The position numbers and the translations under genes are program-made. Source: Actinorugispora endophytica (GTDB lineage: Bacteria; Actinomycetota; Actinomycetes; Streptosporangiales; Streptosporangiaceae). Taken from it: a DNA stretch of 64,000 nucleotides. The notes beneath the pieces are model-generated. The model worked only from the letters and a program-made list of their open reading frames with translations. It did not search any database and was not told the origin of the DNA. Where the stretch lies: the NCBI RefSeq assembly GCF_004363075.1, contig NZ_SNYN01000001.1:161847-225846 (forward strand). The letters run 5' to 3'. This document shows, piece after piece, positions 55,174-64,000 of the stretch; position 1 is the stretch's first letter, and every line of letters begins with the position of its first letter.

Positions 55174-55500
55174 GATTGTTCAGACCTTCGGGGTGACTGG
55201 GGCCGGGAACGACCTCGGCGGGAAGCGCGGCGAGGGACCGGCCGGGGGCCGACGGGATGCGGCCGAGCGGGCGTCCGCCTACGGCTGGGTGTCGAGAAGA
55301 CACCCGGAAATTACCACAGTGACCGCATCCGCGCTTTCGTCGTGGCCGAATCGTGGGGCTGTTTCACGGCGGAACCGCCCCTGCCGCGTGGACAGCGTCG
55401 GAACCGATGGAAACGGAAGCCCCTGGCGCGACCCGGCGACGGGGAACAGAATAAAACCGAGTTTCGTTCTGTTTTGGTTCGAGCGCATCGGAGGTCGCCC

Positions 55501-56598
55501 ATGGGACCGCTCAGCGGGACCCGCGTCGTGGAGTTCGCCGGGATCGGGCCGGGGCCGATGGCCGCCATGCTGCTGTCCGACCTCGGCGCCAGCGTCATCC
55601 GCCTGGACCGCCCCGGCCCCGGGGCGGCCGTGCCCGGGACCGACCGGCCGCACATGAGCGCCGGACGGCCGGTCCTGGAGGTGGATCTGAAGTCCGGGGA
55701 GGGGATCGCCGCCGCGCGCGCGGTCGTCGCCGCCGCCGACGTCCTCCTCGAGGGCTTCCGGCCCGGCGTGATGGAGCGCCTCGGCCTGGGCCCCGAGGAG
55801 TGCCACGCGGCCAACCCCGGCCTGGTGTACGCCCGGATGACCGGCTGGGGCCAGGACGGACCGCTGGCCGCGCGCGCCGGGCACGACATGAACTACATCT
55901 CGCTGAACGGGGCGCTGCACACCTTCGGCCGCCGCGGCCAGGCCCCCGTCCCGCCCGCCAACCTGGTGGGCGACTTCGGCGGGGGCAGCATGTTCGTGGT
56001 CACCGGCATCCTCGCCGCGCTGCTGGAGCGCGGCGGGTCGGGGCGGGGCCAGGTCGTGGACGCGGCCATGGTGGACGGCAGCGCCCTGCTGATGTCGATG
56101 GTGTACGAGGACCGCTCCCGGGGGGCGTGGACCGACGAGCGCGGCGCCAACTACCTCGACACCGGGGCGCCCTTCTACGACGTGTACGAGTGCGCCGACG
56201 GCCGCCACGTCTCGGTGGGCTGCCTGGAGCCGCAGTTCTACGCCGCGTTCCTCCGAGGGGTCGGGCTCGACCCCGCCGACCTGCCCGGCCAGTGGGACCG
56301 CTCCGGCTGGCCCGAGCTGCGCGAACGCTTCACGGCGGTGCTGCGGACCCGGACCCGCGACGAGTGGGACGCCGTCTTCGGGCACACCGACGCCTGCGTG
56401 CACCCCGTCCTGAGCATGGCCGAGGCGGCCGACCACCCGCACGTCAGGGCGCGCGGCTCCGTCGTGCGCGACGGCGACACCCTGTACCCGGGCCCCGCCC
56501 CCCGCTTCAGCCGCACGCCGGGCACCAGCACCCGCGCCCCCGGCGCCCCGGCCCCCGGCCTGGCGGAGACCCTCAAGGAGTGGGGCGTGGAGCTGTAG
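55501..56598 (+). CDS. CoA-transferase family III, alpha-methylacyl-CoA racemase type
   Basis: A 365-residue CaiB/BaiF family protein. MGPLSGTRVVEFAGIGPGPM is the classic start, and the catalytic aspartate is in ARAGHDMNYISLNGALH. The wording GHDxNYxSLxGAL, with a preceding TGWGQDGPLA, matches alpha-methylacyl-CoA racemases (Mcr/AMACR), which epimerise branched acyl-CoAs for beta-oxidation. GGAGGTC six bases before ATG 55501 is excellent. It sits alone between tatD and rpfB on the opposite strand, breaking an otherwise conserved gene order. Confidence 0.9.
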   Translation: MGPLSGTRVVEFAGIGPGPMAAMLLSDLGASVIRLDRPGPGAAVPGTDRPHMSAGRPVLEVDLKSGEGIAAARAVVAAADVLLEGFRPGVMERLGLGPEECHAANPGLVYARMTGWGQDGPLAARAGHDMNYISLNGALHTFGRRGQAPVPPANLVGDFGGGSMFVVTGILAALLERGGSGRGQVVDAAMVDGSALLMSMVYEDRSRGAWTDERGANYLDTGAPFYDVYECADGRHVSVGCLEPQFYAAFLRGVGLDPADLPGQWDRSGWPELRERFTAVLRTRTRDEWDAVFGHTDACVHPVLSMAEAADHPHVRARGSVVRDGDTLYPGPAPRFSRTPGTSTRAPGAPAPGLAETLKEWGVEL

Positions 56599-56664
56599 GC
56601 CCCGCCTCGGCGCGGTCCCGCGGCCTCCCGGCCCCGGGACCGCGCCGGGGCGCGGCGGGCGCGC

Positions 56665-57576
56665 TCAGGGCAGGTCGAAGGCGCGGCGGGCGTTGGCGGC
56701 CACGGTCGCGGCGAGGTCCTCCTCGGTCAGCCCCTTGACCTTGGCCAGCGCGCGCAGGGTGTGCGGGACGAGGTAGGGGGCGTTGGGACGGCCCCGGTAG
56801 GGCTTGGGGGTCAGGAACGGGGCGTCGGTCTCGACGAGGACGAGTTCGGCCGGGGCGACGGCGGCGGCGTCGCGCAGCTGCTGGGCGCTGCCGAAGGTGA
56901 CGTTCCCCGCGAAGCTCATGAAGTAGCCCCGCTCCGCGCAGACCTTCGCCATCTCGGCGTCGCCGGAGAAGCAGTGGAAGACGACCCGCTCGGGCGCGTC
57001 CTCCTCGGCCAGGATCCGCAGCACGTCCTCGTGCGCGTCGCGGTCGTGGATCATCAGGGCCTTGCCGCGCTCCCTGGCGATCCTGATGTGCGCGCGGAAC
57101 GACGCCTCCTGGGCGGCCGCGCCCTCGGGGCCGGTGCGGAAGTTGTCGAGTCCGGTCTCGCCGACGGCGCGCACCGGCTCGCGGGCGGCGAGGGCGTCGA
57201 TCTCGGCCAGGGCCTCCTCAAGGGCCGCCATGCCCCCGGCCGGACGCGCCGGGTCCCATTCGGTGGCCTCGTCCTCGCCGACCCCGTGCACGATGCGCGG
57301 GGCCTCGTTGGGGTGCAGGGCCACGGCCGCCCACACGGTGTCGTGCTCGGCGGCGGCCTCGGCCGCCCACCGCGACCCGGCGAGGTCGCATCCGACCTGG
57401 ATCAGCGGCGTCACCCCGACGGAGGCGGCCTTGGCCACGATCGCGGCGACGTCCCCGCCCTGCATGTCCATGTGCGTGTGGCAGTCGGGGACGGCCACGC
57501 TGAGGGGTTCCGGCAGCGGCGGGATCTCTGCTCGGGCCTTGTCCCGGTCCACGCGCTGGCGCTTGCTCTTGCTCAC
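56665..57576 (-). CDS. TatD-family metal-dependent DNase
   Basis: A 303-residue TIM-barrel hydrolase of the TatD family, implicated in DNA repair and degradation. Metal ligands are in PDCHTHMD, the glutamate in VGETGLD, HDRDAHED, FHCFSGDAEMA and VETDAPFLTP. GTG 57576 is chosen at the point where family similarity begins; the upstream sequence is Arg/Pro-rich and probably not coding. In other actinomycetes tatD lies directly upstream of rpfB, as here apart from the inserted racemase gene. Confidence 0.93.
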   Translation of the reverse strand: MSKSKRQRVDRDKARAEIPPLPEPLSVAVPDCHTHMDMQGGDVAAIVAKAASVGVTPLIQVGCDLAGSRWAAEAAAEHDTVWAAVALHPNEAPRIVHGVGEDEATEWDPARPAGGMAALEEALAEIDALAAREPVRAVGETGLDNFRTGPEGAAAQEASFRAHIRIARERGKALMIHDRDAHEDVLRILAEEDAPERVVFHCFSGDAEMAKVCAERGYFMSFAGNVTFGSAQQLRDAAAVAPAELVLVETDAPFLTPKPYRGRPNAPYLVPHTLRALAKVKGLTEEDLAATVAANARRAFDLP

Positions 57577-57657
57577 GGAAGGCAAGTCTATGGACGCCCC
57601 GGCGCCCCGGCGCCCGCTCCGGAGGAACGGCGTCATTCCCGGCGTCCTTGATGGAGT

Positions 57658-57712
57658 CTCCGGCGCGGGGGTGATTCGGCGTGCCGGTGCGCGAATCATC
57701 CCCGCGCCGGAG
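57658..57712. repeat. Family 2 hairpin
   Basis: 21-nt arms (57658-57678 and 57692-57712) pair with one G-U around a 13-nt loop. The arm CTCCGGCGCGGGGGTGATTC matches the ends of the composite repeat at 45380-45634. It lies upstream of tatD, in a 567-bp gap to ccsB otherwise empty of genes. Confidence 0.82.
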
Positions 57713-57999
57713 CTTCCCGAGTTGGCCCGGGAGCGGGAGGCCACCACCGGGGTCACGCGTCTCACCCGGGGAACCGGGGAGCAGGCTCGCGGGCCGCTGC
57801 CGCGAACGGCCGGACGCGGTCTCGTCGAGGCCAGGGGGGCCGCCCGCCACCGGTCGTGCTGCCTTTCGGCGGGCGTGTACCGGCAACCCGACGCCACCGC
57901 CGGCTCCATGGGCGTGCGGGGCTTCGACGCCTTTCGGGCGGGACCCGTTCCGTGCTCCCCTCGGACTCCTCGCGTTGAGGGCGCTCGCAGCCGTCCGGC

Positions 58000-58036
58000 G
58001 ACACGGCATCCATAACTATGGGACACGGCGTCCATA
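58000..58036. promoter_or_regulatory. 15-bp direct repeat, centres 22 bp apart
   Basis: GACACGGCATCCATA (58000-58014) and GACACGGCGTCCATA (58022-58036) differ at one base and are two helical turns apart, a geometry suited to a cooperative DNA-binding protein. They lie between tatD and ccsB, about 110 bp beyond the ccsB stop codon. Confidence 0.45.
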
Positions 58037-58143
58037 TCCGGGAGCCGGGTCCTGTGGTTCCGCCTCGGCCTGAGAGCCGAAAGGGTCCCCCGGCGCGGGG
58101 AACGCCCGTCGCCGTAGGGACCCGTCGGGAGCCGGACCAGCGG

Positions 58144-59136
58144 TTACGCGTAGCTGTGCAGGCCGCTGAAGAGGTAGTTCACGCCGAAGAAGTTGAACAG
58201 CAGGCACGCGAAGCCGACCAGGCTGATCCAGGCCGCCTTCTTGCCCTGCCAGCCCGCCGTGGCGCGGGCGTGCAGATAGGCGGCGTAGACCACCCAGGTG
58301 ATGAAGGACCAGACCTCCTTGGGGTCCCAGCCCCAGAAGCGGCCCCACGCCTCGTCGGCCCAGATCGATCCCGCGATGACGCCGAACGTCCACAGGGGGA
58401 AGCCCAGGACGATCATGCGGTGCGCGAGGCGGTCCAGGAGTTCGGGGCTGGGGAGCTTCGCGGCGATGCCGCTGACCTTCTCGCCGAGGGAGCGCCTGGT
58501 CTCGGTGCTGTGGGCGACCAGGTAGGTGATGGTGGCCGAGCCCGAGACCATGAAGGCGCCGGTGGCCATGATCAGCGCGGAGACGTGGATGGCGATCCAG
58601 TAGGAGTCCAGCGCCGGGACCACCGGGCCGCTCTCGGAGTAGAGCCACCGGACCGCGATCCCGAGCAGCAGCAGCACCGGGACCAGCACGAAGGCGCCCA
58701 GGTAGTGGGCCTTGTAGCGGAACGCGGCGAACAGGAACGCCGCCACGCCGCACAGGCAGATCGCGATGACGAACTCGAACATGTTGCCCCACGGCCAGCG
58801 GTCCGCCGCCAGGCCCCGGGTGACGATCTGGGCGAGGCTGAGGACGAAGCCCAGCGCGGTGACGCCCAGCCCCACTCTGCCGAGGACGTGCCGGGACGCC
58901 TTCGCCTCGGGCTCCCGGGCGCGCAGGTTCACCGTCAGCCCCTCGGACTCGCCCTCCGAGGCGCCGACCGCGACCAGCCGGGTGCCCTTCAACGACTCGC
59001 GGCGGCCGTAGGCGGCCTCGAAGACGAAGCAGAACAGGGCGACCGCGTAGACCACGATCATCGCGAGGACCAGGTTGTCGCTGACCGCCGACAACCCGGT
59101 GTCCACCGCGGTCTCCGCGGCGAGAACGTGCACCAC
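58144..59136 (-). CDS. ccsB: Cytochrome c biogenesis protein CcsB (CcsA-type heme handling)
   Basis: A 330-residue membrane protein with about eight helices. The WWD heme-binding motif, WGWDPKEVWSFITWVVYAAY, together with the flanking WADEAWGRF, identifies the heme exporter/ligation subunit of System II. AAGGAG is seven bases before GTG 59136, only 3 bp after the resB stop, so the genes are one operon. With ResB it delivers heme to apocytochrome c on the outer side of the membrane. Confidence 0.95.
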   Translation of the reverse strand: MVHVLAAETAVDTGLSAVSDNLVLAMIVVYAVALFCFVFEAAYGRRESLKGTRLVAVGASEGESEGLTVNLRAREPEAKASRHVLGRVGLGVTALGFVLSLAQIVTRGLAADRWPWGNMFEFVIAICLCGVAAFLFAAFRYKAHYLGAFVLVPVLLLLGIAVRWLYSESGPVVPALDSYWIAIHVSALIMATGAFMVSGSATITYLVAHSTETRRSLGEKVSGIAAKLPSPELLDRLAHRMIVLGFPLWTFGVIAGSIWADEAWGRFWGWDPKEVWSFITWVVYAAYLHARATAGWQGKKAAWISLVGFACLLFNFFGVNYLFSGLHSYA

Positions 59137-59139
59137 CGG

Positions 59140-60729
<1,590 letters not shown>

Positions 60730-60732
60730 TGG

Positions 60733-61539
60733 CTAGATCACCGTCGTGAAGTTCGCGGTCCAGCCCTGCGTGAGGGCTGTGATGTCGGTCCAGAGGCCGG
60801 AGACCAGGAGCAGCCCCACCACGACCAGCATCGCGCCGCCGGCGACGGTGACGGTCCGGTAGTGGCGCTTGACCCAGTCGAAGGCGCCCAGCGCCCTGCG
60901 GTAGAGCAGGGAGGCCGCGACGAACGGCAGTCCCAGGCCCAGGCAGTAGAAGAGCGACAGCAGCGCGCCCCGGCCCACGCTGCCCTCCGTGAACGCCAGG
61001 GACTGCACGGCGGCCAGCGTCGGGCCGATGCACGGGGTCCAGCCGAGCCCGAACAGCACCCCCAGCAGCGGCGCGCCCGCGAGTCCCGCCCCGGGGAGGC
61101 GGTGGATGCGGAACTCCCGGTCGAAGCCGGGGACGACGCCCATGAACGCCAGCCCCAGCACGACGGTCAGCCCGCCGAGGACGCGGGTGATGACGTCCGC
61201 GTGGTCCAGCAGCAGCCCGCCGACACCGCCGACGAACACCCCGACCGAGACGAAGACCGCGGTGAAGCCCGCGATGAACAGCAGGCTCCCGGCGAGCATG
61301 GTCCAGCGCCGGGTCTCCAGGACCTCGTCGACCGAGAGGGCGGTCCCCCCGCTCCCCGCCTCCTCCGCCGCGGCGCGGCGGTGCGCGGCGATGTCCGCGC
61401 CCGACATGCCCGTCACGTACGACAGGTATCCGGGGACGAGCGGCAGCACGCAGGGCGAGAGGAAGGAGACCAGGCCCGCGGCCGCGGCCAGCGGGACGGC
61501 CAGGAGGAGGGAGCCGCTGAAGACCGTCTCGGCGATCAC
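60733..61539 (-). CDS. ccdA: Thiol-disulfide transmembrane reductase CcdA
   Basis: A 268-residue DsbD-type membrane protein that carries electrons from cytoplasmic thioredoxin to the outside. Paired cysteines lie in FLSPCVLPLVPGYL and GWTPCIGPTLAAV, on the first and fourth of six helices. GTG 61539 overlaps the upstream thioredoxin-like gene's stop by 4 bp (GTGA), so translation is coupled. It keeps the heme-binding cysteines of apocytochrome c reduced, via the ResA-like protein. Confidence 0.94.
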   Translation of the reverse strand: MIAETVFSGSLLLAVPLAAAAGLVSFLSPCVLPLVPGYLSYVTGMSGADIAAHRRAAAEEAGSGGTALSVDEVLETRRWTMLAGSLLFIAGFTAVFVSVGVFVGGVGGLLLDHADVITRVLGGLTVVLGLAFMGVVPGFDREFRIHRLPGAGLAGAPLLGVLFGLGWTPCIGPTLAAVQSLAFTEGSVGRGALLSLFYCLGLGLPFVAASLLYRRALGAFDWVKRHYRTVTVAGGAMLVVVGLLLVSGLWTDITALTQGWTANFTTVI

Positions 61540-62153
61540 GGGGAACCCGGGTCCTCGGCGGCGACCGGCTCGACGAGCCCGGTCAGCTCGTCGTAGTCGG
61601 TGGCGCCGATGACGCGGGCCGCGACGCGGCCCTGGCGGTCGATGACGAGCGTGCTGGGGATCGCCTGCGGCGGGACCGTGTCGCGGAAGGCCTGCGGGAC
61701 CTCGCCCGGCTGGTCGTACAGGCTCGGGTAGCCGACCTCCTGGTTGCGCTCGAACGCCTGCGCGGCGGTGCGGTTGTCCTTGATGTTGACGCCGAGGAAC
61801 TCCACTCCGGCGTCCTGGTGCTCGGCGTGCACCTCCTCCAGGACCGGCGTCTCCGCGCGGCACGGCGCACACCAGCTGGCCCAGAAGTTCAGCACGACGA
61901 CGCTGCCGGAGTAGTCCGCGAGGCTGACGGCCTCGCCGTCGAGCGTCTCGCCCTCGATCACGGGGGCGTCCTGGCGCTCGTCGGGGGTGAACAGCGTGCT
62001 GGATCCGTCCCCCGAGACGTAGCGGTCGTCCGCGGCCGTGGCCCCGGTGTCGACGCCCCCCGCGCATCCGGCCGCGGCCGCGGACAGCGCCAGTGCGGCG
62101 GCACCGCAGCGCAGGGCGGCGCGCACACGGGCGCCGGGCTCAGTGAAGGACAT
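61536..62153 (-). CDS. ResA/TlpA-like thiol-disulfide lipoprotein
   Basis: A 205-residue thioredoxin-fold lipoprotein. The signal peptide ends in LSAAAAGC (lipobox C30), and the active site is WASWCAPC (C95, C98) in the LNFWASWCAPCR context, with cis-proline in PQAIPSTLVID. It receives electrons from CcdA and reduces apocytochrome c. GAGGTC precedes ATG 62153. It is the first gene of the four-gene maturation operon. Confidence 0.94.
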   Translation of the reverse strand: MSFTEPGARVRAALRCGAAALALSAAAAGCAGGVDTGATAADDRYVSGDGSSTLFTPDERQDAPVIEGETLDGEAVSLADYSGSVVVLNFWASWCAPCRAETPVLEEVHAEHQDAGVEFLGVNIKDNRTAAQAFERNQEVGYPSLYDQPGEVPQAFRDTVPPQAIPSTLVIDRQGRVAARVIGATDYDELTGLVEPVAAEDPGSP

Positions 62154-62356
62154 CGCGGAAGACCTCGTCAGAGGGAGTGCGGCACGGACTACGTCAACAA
62201 CGACGAAGTGTAGTAGACGCCTGGGAACCTCTGACGAAAGGCCGTGGGAACGGGGGCTCTCACCACCTCACCTGCGGTCCCGGTACCGGAGGGGCCCTCG
62301 CGTGGCCGATTCCTCCGGCACCGGGATCGGTGGTGTGCCGCCCGGGCCGTCGGGAG

Positions 62357-62560
62357 TCACCCCGCCTCGACGAACGCCTCTCGGAGGTAGTCGTGCACAG
62401 CGCGCTCCGGCACCCGGTAGGAGCGGCCCACGCGGATCGCGGGAAGCACTCCCGAGTGCACCATTCGGTAGACCGTCATCTTGGAGACCCGCATGATCGC
62501 GGCCACCTCGGCCACGGTCAGGAACCTCACCTCTTCAAGCGAACCCTTGCTCCCACTCAT
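62357..62560 (-). CDS. Small excisionase/BldC-type HTH protein
   Basis: A 67-residue MerR-like winged HTH: VRFLTVAEVAAIMRVSKMTV then YRMVHSGVLPAIRVGRSYRVPERAV. It resembles the small excisionase-family proteins (BldC relatives) conserved in actinomycetes; these are chromosomal regulators, not markers of phage. The target is unknown. ATG 62560 has only a weak ribosome site. A phosphatase-like gene lies upstream, a pairing I recall from Streptomyces. Confidence 0.85.
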   Translation of the reverse strand: MSGSKGSLEEVRFLTVAEVAAIMRVSKMTVYRMVHSGVLPAIRVGRSYRVPERAVHDYLREAFVEAG

Positions 62561-62789
62561 GTCCTGACGCTCTCTCTCCGGACGTGCGTCCGCGTCCCTG
62601 TCTGCCGCACGCGACCCGACACCCGCGGGGTCTCCCCCACGCCCTCGGCCGCGCTCGTGTTCCGTCCGGCAACTACTGTCACGTCCGTTTTCAGAGTAAA
62701 TCCGGGTTCACGGCATTAAAAGAGCGGTTTTGCTGTCCGTGCGGCTGCGTGGGGTTTGGGATGCGTGTGAGGTTTAACGCCTGGGTACC

Positions 62790-62813
62790 CTTCCCCGCCT
62801 CCCCGCGGGGAAG
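62790..62813 (-). terminator. Terminator after phosphatase-like gene
   Basis: A 9-bp perfect stem, CTTCCCCGC with GCGGGGAAG, lies 55 bp beyond the stop codon at 62869. The remaining sequence to 62561 (with an AT-richer patch near 62700-62740) probably holds the promoter of the small HTH gene. Confidence 0.6.
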
Positions 62814-62868
62814 TCCGTGAAGTGCGCCGCCGACCCGTGTGCCGGGCGCCGCGACCGCCCGGCCGGGT

Positions 62869-63711
62869 TCAGGCCAGGCCCGCGCGACGCACCACGTAGT
62901 CCGAAAGCGGACGGTAGTCGGCGGTGAGGTATCCGTCGTCCAACGGGACCGTCGTATGCAGTTTTCCTTCGTGTTCGCCCAGGAACAGAGCGGGATCGTT
63001 ACTGTCGGCGAATCCGATGGTCTCCACCCCGGCCTCCCCCGCGGCCCCGGCGAACCCGTGGTCCGCGATGACCAGCTGCGGCCATTCCACTCCGCGTTCG
63101 GTCAGGTCCGCAAGTGCCGCGCGCATCCCGAAGGGGTGGTGGCTGTGCCGGGGGTTGCCGCCGTCGATGACCAGGCCCACCTCGTCGCGCCAGACCAGGA
63201 CCCTGCGGGACGGCGGGTGCTCCCCCGAGACGTCGTAGGAGTACCCGGCCGCGCCGGTGACCACCGCGCAGCCGCGCTCGACGAGCAGGTCCTTCCACAC
63301 CCGGTAGGTCGTGTGCAGGTTCTTCGGGTGCCCCGTGGCGAACATGACGCGCTCCTTGTTCCGCGCCGCCTCGCCCAACCGGTCCGCCAGGGACTCCAGG
63401 GCGTCCACGGTGCGGTCCGGGTCGATGGTGTCGATCCCCCACAGGTAGGTCTCGTCGTCGACGACCCCGCACCGCTTGGACATGAGCGCGAGGACCTCGC
63501 CGAACGACCACTCGTGGGAGAAGGTCAGCCCGAACTGGTAGTAGGGGTCCCCTTGGACCAGCCGCCGGTAGTGCTTGAGGTTGTTCTGCCGTGGAGTGTC
63601 GACTTGACCCGCGATTCCGGTACGCACCAGATGGTCGACGAGTTCCGCGCGGGAGGGCGGCGTCACCAGTTGGACCCCCTTCTCGAATGACTCGGTCAGC
63701 GATACCGACAA
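62869..63711 (-). CDS. Conserved actinobacterial phosphatase-like protein
   Basis: A 280-residue soluble protein resembling conserved actinomycete proteins often labelled phosphatase. Visible blocks are RQNNLKHYRRLVQGDPYYQF, VMFATGHPKNL, LVIDGGNPRHSHHPFGM, IADHGFAGAAGEAG and GFADSNDPALFLGEH, which alternate strands and helices as in a Rossmann-like fold. The HPKN and DHGFAG motifs may form a metal site, but this is inference. The only start consistent with the frame is TTG 63711, without a ribosome site; GTG 15 codons in is the alternative. Confidence 0.6.
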   Translation of the reverse strand: MSVSLTESFEKGVQLVTPPSRAELVDHLVRTGIAGQVDTPRQNNLKHYRRLVQGDPYYQFGLTFSHEWSFGEVLALMSKRCGVVDDETYLWGIDTIDPDRTVDALESLADRLGEAARNKERVMFATGHPKNLHTTYRVWKDLLVERGCAVVTGAAGYSYDVSGEHPPSRRVLVWRDEVGLVIDGGNPRHSHHPFGMRAALADLTERGVEWPQLVIADHGFAGAAGEAGVETIGFADSNDPALFLGEHEGKLHTTVPLDDGYLTADYRPLSDYVVRRAGLA

Positions 63712-63800
63712 TCGCGGACTATTGAGGCATCGTCATACCCGGTTCACGACGTGTTCAACTCTCCTGTGCACAAGGTGGCACAGCGCGGCCTCCGCACCAC

Positions 63801-63995
63801 CGCTCACAGCATCGGGTCGACACCGTGACAGGGCGGCACCACCCAGGGGGACCACCCCCTTCGACCCCCGACCACCCGCGCCGCTCACAGCATCGGATCG
63901 ACACCGTGACAGGGCGGCACCACCCAGGGGGACCACCCCCTTCGACCCCCGACCACCCGCGCCGCTCACAGCATCGGATCGACACCGTGACAGGG
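63801..63995. repeat. 81-bp tandem repeat, about 2.4 copies
   Basis: Units begin at 63801, 63882 and 63963, each opening CGCTCACAGCATCGG. The first two copies are almost identical (G/A change at the sixteenth base), and the third diverges after 33 bp at the window edge. Because 81 is a multiple of three, frames stay open across the array, but the peptides look random, so it is probably a non-coding minisatellite. Confidence 0.88.
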
Positions 63996-64000
63996 GAAGA

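Noticed and set aside
55174..55500. Possible c-di-AMP (ydaO) riboswitch upstream of rpfB
   Set aside because: Such riboswitches often precede rpf genes, but I could not find the conserved core segments. Only a small GGGTGTC/GACACCC hairpin at about 55287-55305 is clear.
62357..62560. Excisionase-type gene as a sign of a prophage or integrated element
   Set aside because: No integrase, attachment site or phage gene is nearby. Small HTH proteins of this type are ordinary chromosomal regulators in actinomycetes.
63801..63995. The terminal tandem repeat as a CRISPR array
   Set aside because: The whole 81-bp unit repeats with no unique spacers, so it is a minisatellite.

Overview
The window comes from a high-GC actinomycete. 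The evidence is extreme third-position GC, frequent GTG/TTG starts, a Rex-type operator upstream of a type II NADH dehydrogenase, a membrane-anchored Ser/Thr kinase with a Pro/Gln-rich linker, an RpfB-type resuscitation factor, split cytochrome c maturation genes (CcsB/ResB/CcdA/ResA-like) and gene order typical of Streptomyces and its relatives (eno-ftsB-DUF501-ppx; glmU-prs-rplY-pth; rpfB-ksgA-ispE). Nocardiopsis or a close relative is my best guess, by inference only. I see no rRNA, prophage, transposase or cas gene. The window is mostly chromosomal core with a few accessory inserts.

Layout. 0-11 kb: acyltransferase, cystathionine beta-synthase, SGNH hydrolase, thiolase, a small DUF4287 protein, a Bax1-I family membrane protein, and a proline-catabolism locus (pruA and proline dehydrogenase) divergent from a PucR-type regulator. 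11-18 kb: a non-canonical tRNA-like gene, ndh with a Rex box, ppx, DUF501, an FtsB-like divisome protein, enolase and a TauE-type exporter. 18-24 kb: SnoaL-like protein, SDR with a divergent XRE regulator, a SEDS glycosyltransferase, mazG and a SurA-like lipoprotein. 24-37 kb: a sulfur-activation and sulfotransfer neighbourhood around mfd. It holds an APS kinase fused to a degenerate sulfurylase, an APH-like kinase, a PAPS sulfotransferase, an Alg14-like protein with a possibly decayed partner, and cysQ-cysD-cysN. Together these could make PAPS, transfer sulfate to a cell-surface glycan and recycle PAP.

37-45 kb: pth, rplY, prs and glmU, with a degenerate CRISPR-like hairpin cluster between prs and rplY; tRNA-Gln; a double-HTH protein; an acyl desaturase with a TetR regulator; an autoregulated MarR. 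45-58 kb: an ABC-F protein, a split transketolase divergent from soxR across a near-perfect SoxR box, ispE, a Ser/Thr kinase, ksgA, rpfB, an alpha-methylacyl-CoA racemase and tatD. 58-64 kb: ccsB-resB-ccdA-resA cytochrome c maturation genes, a small excisionase-type HTH protein, a conserved phosphatase-like protein, and an 81-bp tandem repeat at the right edge.

Structures not explained by genes include a dispersed family of long, almost perfect hairpins (6.4, 14.6, 20.9 and 45.4 kb) with a shared GATC-containing base, and a second inverted-repeat family (45.4/45.6 and 57.7 kb). Several well-formed operators let me propose specific regulator-target pairs, most clearly SoxR with the split transketolase and Rex with ndh.
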